From Bacillota bacterium (GTDB lineage Bacteria > Bacillota > Desulfotomaculia > Desulfotomaculales > JAJYZD01), in assembly GCA_021800315.1 (NCBI GenBank), contig JAJYZD010000051.1, positions 1-17,475 on the forward strand: a DNA stretch of 17,475 bases. Direction: 5' to 3'. This document shows, piece by piece, positions 14,702 through 17,475 of the stretch. The notes under the pieces are model-generated. The model did no database searches. It was given only the letters and a program-made list of their open reading frames with translations, and had not been told where the DNA came from. Made by a program: the position numbers and the translations under genes. Positions within the stretch are counted from its first letter, which is position 1. Each line of letters opens with the position of its first letter.

Positions 14702-15781
14702 ATGCCCGATCTTTCGGTCGACATCTGTGGACTTTCTTTCGCCAACCCGGTGCTGGCGGCCGCCGGGCCGGGCACACGTAACGGGGCCATGTGCCTGGCG
14801 GCCGCCCGGGGCGGCGCGGGCGGCATCGTCACCAAGACCGTCTCGACGGCGCCGGCTTCGGTACCGCGTCCCTGCATGAGCGTGGTGCGGGGGGGCTTTT
14901 TGAACACCGAACTGTGGTCGGAACAGCCGGTTGAAAAGTGGCTGGCCACGGAATACCCGGAGGCGCGCGAGGCGGGGGTGCCGGTGATCGTCAGCCTGGG
15001 CTACACCGCCGGACAGATCGCCGGCCTGGCCCCGCTGGTGGCCCCGTTCGCCGACGCCCTGGAGTTATCCACCCATTACGTGCCCGACGATCCCTCGCCG
15101 GTGCTGGCGGCGCTGGCCGCCGCCAAGGCGGCGGTCAGCGTCCCGGTGTTCGTCAAGCTCTCCCCCCACCCCGACATCCGGGAACTGGCCGTGGCCCTGG
15201 CCGCGGCCGGGGCCGACGGCCTGGTAATGATCAATTCCTTCGGACCCTGCCTGGCCCTGGACCTGGACACCGGCCTGCCCCTGATGGGCAGCCGGGACGG
15301 CTACGGCTGGCTCTCGGGGCCGGCCATCAAGCCACTGGCCGTGCGCTGTGTTTACGAGGCCGCGCGGGCGGTGTCCATCCCGGTCATCGGCGTGGGCGGG
15401 GTGACGAGCGGCCGGGACGTGGCCGAGATGCTCATGGCCGGGGCCGCCGCCGTGCAGGTCTGTACGGCGGCCATCTTAAAGGGACCGGCGGTTTACGGCA
15501 CCCTGGCCGGGGAACTGGACCGGTTCCTGGCCGGGCGGGGCCGGGACGGTTTGCCTGCTATCCGGGGACTGGCCCACCGGGCGGTCCGGTCTTTTTCCAC
15601 CACCGCCGCCGCCCCGGAGGTGGATGCCGGACGCTGCAACCGGTGCGGCCTGTGCCGGACCAGTTGTGTTTACCAGGCCATCACGCTCGCCGCGGGCTGG
15701 CAGGTCGATCCGGGGCGCTGTTTCGGCTGCGGCCTGTGCGTCAGCCGCTGCCCCCGCGGGGCGCTGCGCCTGCCGGCATAA
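14702..15781 (+). CDS. Dihydroorotate/dihydropyrimidine dehydrogenase-like flavoprotein with two [4Fe-4S] motifs
   Basis: The 359-residue protein has an FMN-binding barrel like dihydroorotate dehydrogenase and PreA (VTKTVS with K45, FVKLSP with K152, MINS near 177-180, GWLSGPAIKP 202-211, GVGGVTSG 230-237). It ends with two cluster motifs, C312-C315-C318-C322 and C340-C343-C346-C350. Such proteins pass electrons from ferredoxin or a partner subunit to a C=C or C=N bond of a nucleobase. Oddly, the strand that in the family carries NxSCP and the catalytic cysteine reads ELSTHYVPDD (121-130), with neither Asn nor Cys. No PreT-type NAD(P)H partner is adjacent. AAGGAG precedes the ATG, 16 bp after ssnA. 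It may reduce a purine intermediate, the role proposed for YgfK in other clusters, which is missing here. Confidence 0.85.
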   Translation: MPDLSVDICGLSFANPVLAAAGPGTRNGAMCLAAARGGAGGIVTKTVSTAPASVPRPCMSVVRGGFLNTELWSEQPVEKWLATEYPEAREAGVPVIVSLGYTAGQIAGLAPLVAPFADALELSTHYVPDDPSPVLAALAAAKAAVSVPVFVKLSPHPDIRELAVALAAAGADGLVMINSFGPCLALDLDTGLPLMGSRDGYGWLSGPAIKPLAVRCVYEAARAVSIPVIGVGGVTSGRDVAEMLMAGAAAVQVCTAAILKGPAVYGTLAGELDRFLAGRGRDGLPAIRGLAHRAVRSFSTTAAAPEVDAGRCNRCGLCRTSCVYQAITLAAGWQVDPGRCFGCGLCVSRCPRGALRLPA

Positions 15782-15808
15782 ATTACAGCAGGGAAAGGGG
15801 ATGCTGGA

Positions 15809-17041
15809 TTGGACGCGGTTTTTAACCGGGTGCGGGAGGCGGCCGAAAAATACCGGGCTCCTATGAGCCGGTTTTTGCGGGACCTCATCGCCATCAAGAG
15901 CGAAAGCTGCCAGGAAGAAAGGGTTATCCGGCGCATCAAGGAAGAAATGGAGAAAGTGGGCTTCGACCGGATCGACATCGACCCGTTCGGCAACATCCTG
16001 GGCTACGCCGGCAGCGGCCCGCGCCTCATCGCCATGGACGCCCACATCGACACGGTCGGTACCGGCCAACTGGCCGACTGGCACTTTGACCCCCTCAAGG
16101 GTTACGAGGACGACGAGGTCATCGGGGGACGCGGGGCCAGCGACCAGAAGGGCGGCATGGCCTCCCTGGTCTACGGGGTCCGCATCATGCGGGAACTGGG
16201 CCTGACCGGCGATTGCACCGTGCTGGTGACCGGGACGGTGCAGGAGGAGGATTGCGACGGGCTGTGCTGGCGGTATATCCTGGGCGAAGACCGGGTGCGC
16301 CCGGAGTTCGTCGTAATCAGCGAACCGACCGGCGGGCGCATCCACCGCGGCCAGCGCGGCCGCATGGAGATCGAGGTGACCACCCGGGGGCGGTCCTGCC
16401 ACGGTTCCGCTCCCGAGCGGGGCGACAACGCCATTTACAAGATGGCCCCCATCCTGCTGGAACTGCGCGCCCTGCACGAGAACCTGGCCGGCCACCCCTT
16501 CCTGGGCAAGGGCAGCCTGGCCGTATCGGAGATTTTCTCCACTTCGCCTTCGCGCTGCGCGGTGGCCGACAGTTGCCGGATCTCCATCGACCGCCGGCTG
16601 ACCGCCGGCGAGGACGGGCCCCTGGCCCTGGCCCAGATCGAAAACCTGCCCGCGGTCCGCGCCGCGGGAGCGCGCGTGGCTGTATATTCCTACGCCCGGC
16701 CGTCCTACACCGGGCTGGTTTACCCGACCGAAGCCTGTTTTCCCGCCTGGCTCATCGGGGAGGACCACCCCGTGTGCCGTACCCTGGTCGACGCCTACCA
16801 GGGTTTGTTCCAAAAGGAGCCCGTGGTGGACAAATGGACGTTTTCCACCAACGGGGTCAGCATCATGGGACGCCACGGTATCCCCTGCATCGGGTTCGGC
16901 CCCGGCCACGAGGACCAGGCCCACGCGCCGGATGAAAAGACCTGGAAGCAGGAACTGGTCGACGCGGCCGCCCTGTACGCGGTGATCCCGCTGGTTTACC
17001 GAGGTGTAATACAGGGGGCGGACCAACAAAAGGAGGTTTAA
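15809..17041 (+). CDS. ygeY: YgeY-type M20 family metallo-hydrolase
   Basis: The 410-residue protein is a dinuclear-metal M20 hydrolase (ArgE/DapE/carboxypeptidase type) that matches E. coli YgeY along its length, for example ESCQEERVIRRIKEEMEKVGF, TGTVQEEDCDGLCW, RGQRGRMEIEV, HGSAPERGDNAI, SPSRCAVADSC and DKWTFSTNGVSIMGRHGIP. Metal and catalytic residues are H79 and D81 (DAHIDTVG), D112 (RGASDQKGG) and E146/E147. It would cleave an amide or ureido bond of a late intermediate such as a ureidopropionate. The start is TTG, with GGAAAGGGG 8 nt before it; the nearer ATG at 15801 is out of frame. It is in the middle of the sigma-54-driven operon, 27 bp after the flavoprotein gene. Confidence 0.93.
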   Translation: MDAVFNRVREAAEKYRAPMSRFLRDLIAIKSESCQEERVIRRIKEEMEKVGFDRIDIDPFGNILGYAGSGPRLIAMDAHIDTVGTGQLADWHFDPLKGYEDDEVIGGRGASDQKGGMASLVYGVRIMRELGLTGDCTVLVTGTVQEEDCDGLCWRYILGEDRVRPEFVVISEPTGGRIHRGQRGRMEIEVTTRGRSCHGSAPERGDNAIYKMAPILLELRALHENLAGHPFLGKGSLAVSEIFSTSPSRCAVADSCRISIDRRLTAGEDGPLALAQIENLPAVRAAGARVAVYSYARPSYTGLVYPTEACFPAWLIGEDHPVCRTLVDAYQGLFQKEPVVDKWTFSTNGVSIMGRHGIPCIGFGPGHEDQAHAPDEKTWKQELVDAAALYAVIPLVYRGVIQGADQQKEV

Positions 17042-17048
17042 GCTGCTT

Positions 17049-17475
17049 ATGCAATCCCTGTTCCGCGGCCGCCATTTCATCGACCTGGAGGACTTCGGCA
17101 AGGAAGAAGTGGAAACCATGCTGGAGGTATCCTTCGATTTCAAGAAGAAGTTCGCCCTGGGCGAGCCGACGCCCTACCTGCTTTACAAGACCATGTTCCT
17201 GATCTTCTTCGAACAGAGCACCCGCACCCGCAACTCCATGGAGGCGGGCCTGGCCCAACTGGGCGGACACGCCAACTACCTGGACTCCAGCGGCATGCAG
17301 GTCGCCCACGGCGAGAGCGCCAAGGACACCGCCGTCATCCTGTCGCGATTCGGGCACGGTATAGCTTGCCGTTACTGCAACTGGGGCCTGGGCAACAAGT
17401 ACCTGACGGAAATGGCCCGCTGGTCGTCCGCGCCGGTCATGAATCTGCAGTGCGACCTCTACCACCCGTTCCAGG
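17049..17475 (+). CDS. ygeW: YgeW-like carbamoyltransferase, partial (3' end outside the window)
   Basis: The first 142 residues are visible and the frame remains open at the window edge. The carbamoyl-phosphate-binding motif STRTR is at 57-61, followed by LGGHANYLDSSGMQVAHGES (71-90) and NLQCDLYHPFQ (132-142). The N-terminal domain resembles ornithine carbamoyltransferase, but NLQCD..HP is the form seen in YgeW where ornithine enzymes have NGLTDEFHP. YgeW-type enzymes are proposed to phosphorolyse a ureido intermediate, yielding carbamoyl phosphate and an amine. ATG 17049 is preceded by AGGAGG 12 nt away, somewhat long; only a CTG would be nearer. It is in the same operon as ygeY (7 bp gap). 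Confidence 0.83.
   Translation, partial: MQSLFRGRHFIDLEDFGKEEVETMLEVSFDFKKKFALGEPTPYLLYKTMFLIFFEQSTRTRNSMEAGLAQLGGHANYLDSSGMQVAHGESAKDTAVILSRFGHGIACRYCNWGLGNKYLTEMARWSSAPVMNLQCDLYHPFQ

Noticed and set aside
13321..14949. A 542-codon open frame on the - strand
   Set aside because: It is antisense to ssnA and the flavoprotein gene, which have clear catalytic motifs. The antisense product has no coherent domain.
15476..17143. A 555-codon open frame on the - strand
   Set aside because: It is antisense to ygeY, which matches a known family along its full length.
1..17475. CRISPR array, tRNA, rRNA or selenocysteine insertion signals
   Set aside because: No regularly spaced repeats, cloverleaf-like or rRNA-like sequences were seen. 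The coding frames need no in-frame TGA readthrough.

Overview
The window looks like chromosome of a GC-rich anaerobic Firmicute-type bacterium. This is inferred from the gene families (sigma-54-controlled purine catabolism, NCS1 and NCS2 permeases, a ferredoxin-fused flavoprotein), strong GGAGG-type ribosome binding sites and TTG/GTG starts. No rRNA or tRNA gene is present, so the taxonomy is tentative. The core (about 3.4-17.5 kb) is an anaerobic purine-degradation cluster related to the E. coli yge/ygf/ssnA/xdh region.

Layout. Positions 1-1443 hold decayed mobile DNA: a structured right end of a TnpB-type (IS605/IS607) element with four consecutive hairpins, the C-terminal remnant of a large serine recombinase, and a truncated IS607-type TnpA. 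Positions 1444-2778 (-) encode an MFS transporter, visibly less GC-rich than what follows, with its own sigma-54-type promoter. Positions 3433-7295 (+) carry the molybdenum subunit of a xanthine dehydrogenase-type hydroxylase and an NCS1 permease. Positions 7704-9053 (+) encode an NCS2 xanthine/urate permease. Positions 11791-9100 (-) carry a YgeV-like sigma-54 activator followed by an unknown duplicated membrane protein. Positions 12125-17475 (+) carry dpaL, ssnA, a dihydropyrimidine-dehydrogenase-like flavoprotein with two [4Fe-4S] motifs, ygeY and a partial ygeW-like carbamoyltransferase.

How it fits together. The permeases would import oxopurines. The molybdenum enzyme would hydroxylate the ring. 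SsnA, the flavoprotein, YgeY and the carbamoyltransferase would reduce, open and shorten it toward 2,3-diaminopropionate. DpaL would split that into pyruvate and ammonia, with carbamoyl phosphate as a possible energy source. The assignment of individual steps is inference from cluster membership.

Regulation is the most striking part. Four sequences match the -24/-12 sigma-54 consensus with exact GG-N10-GC spacing, each upstream of a transcription unit. Three of them (3329, 7406, 11969) have, 50-90 bp upstream, copies of a near-palindrome that I align as TCTCA(A/T)TTTGAGAAC, a candidate binding site for the activator encoded in the window. The fourth (MFS gene) has a different dyad at the same distance. 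Other notable points are a flavoprotein lacking the usual catalytic cysteine, a molybdenum subunit without its FAD and 2Fe-2S partners in the window, and a four-cysteine motif in the activator's sensor region.
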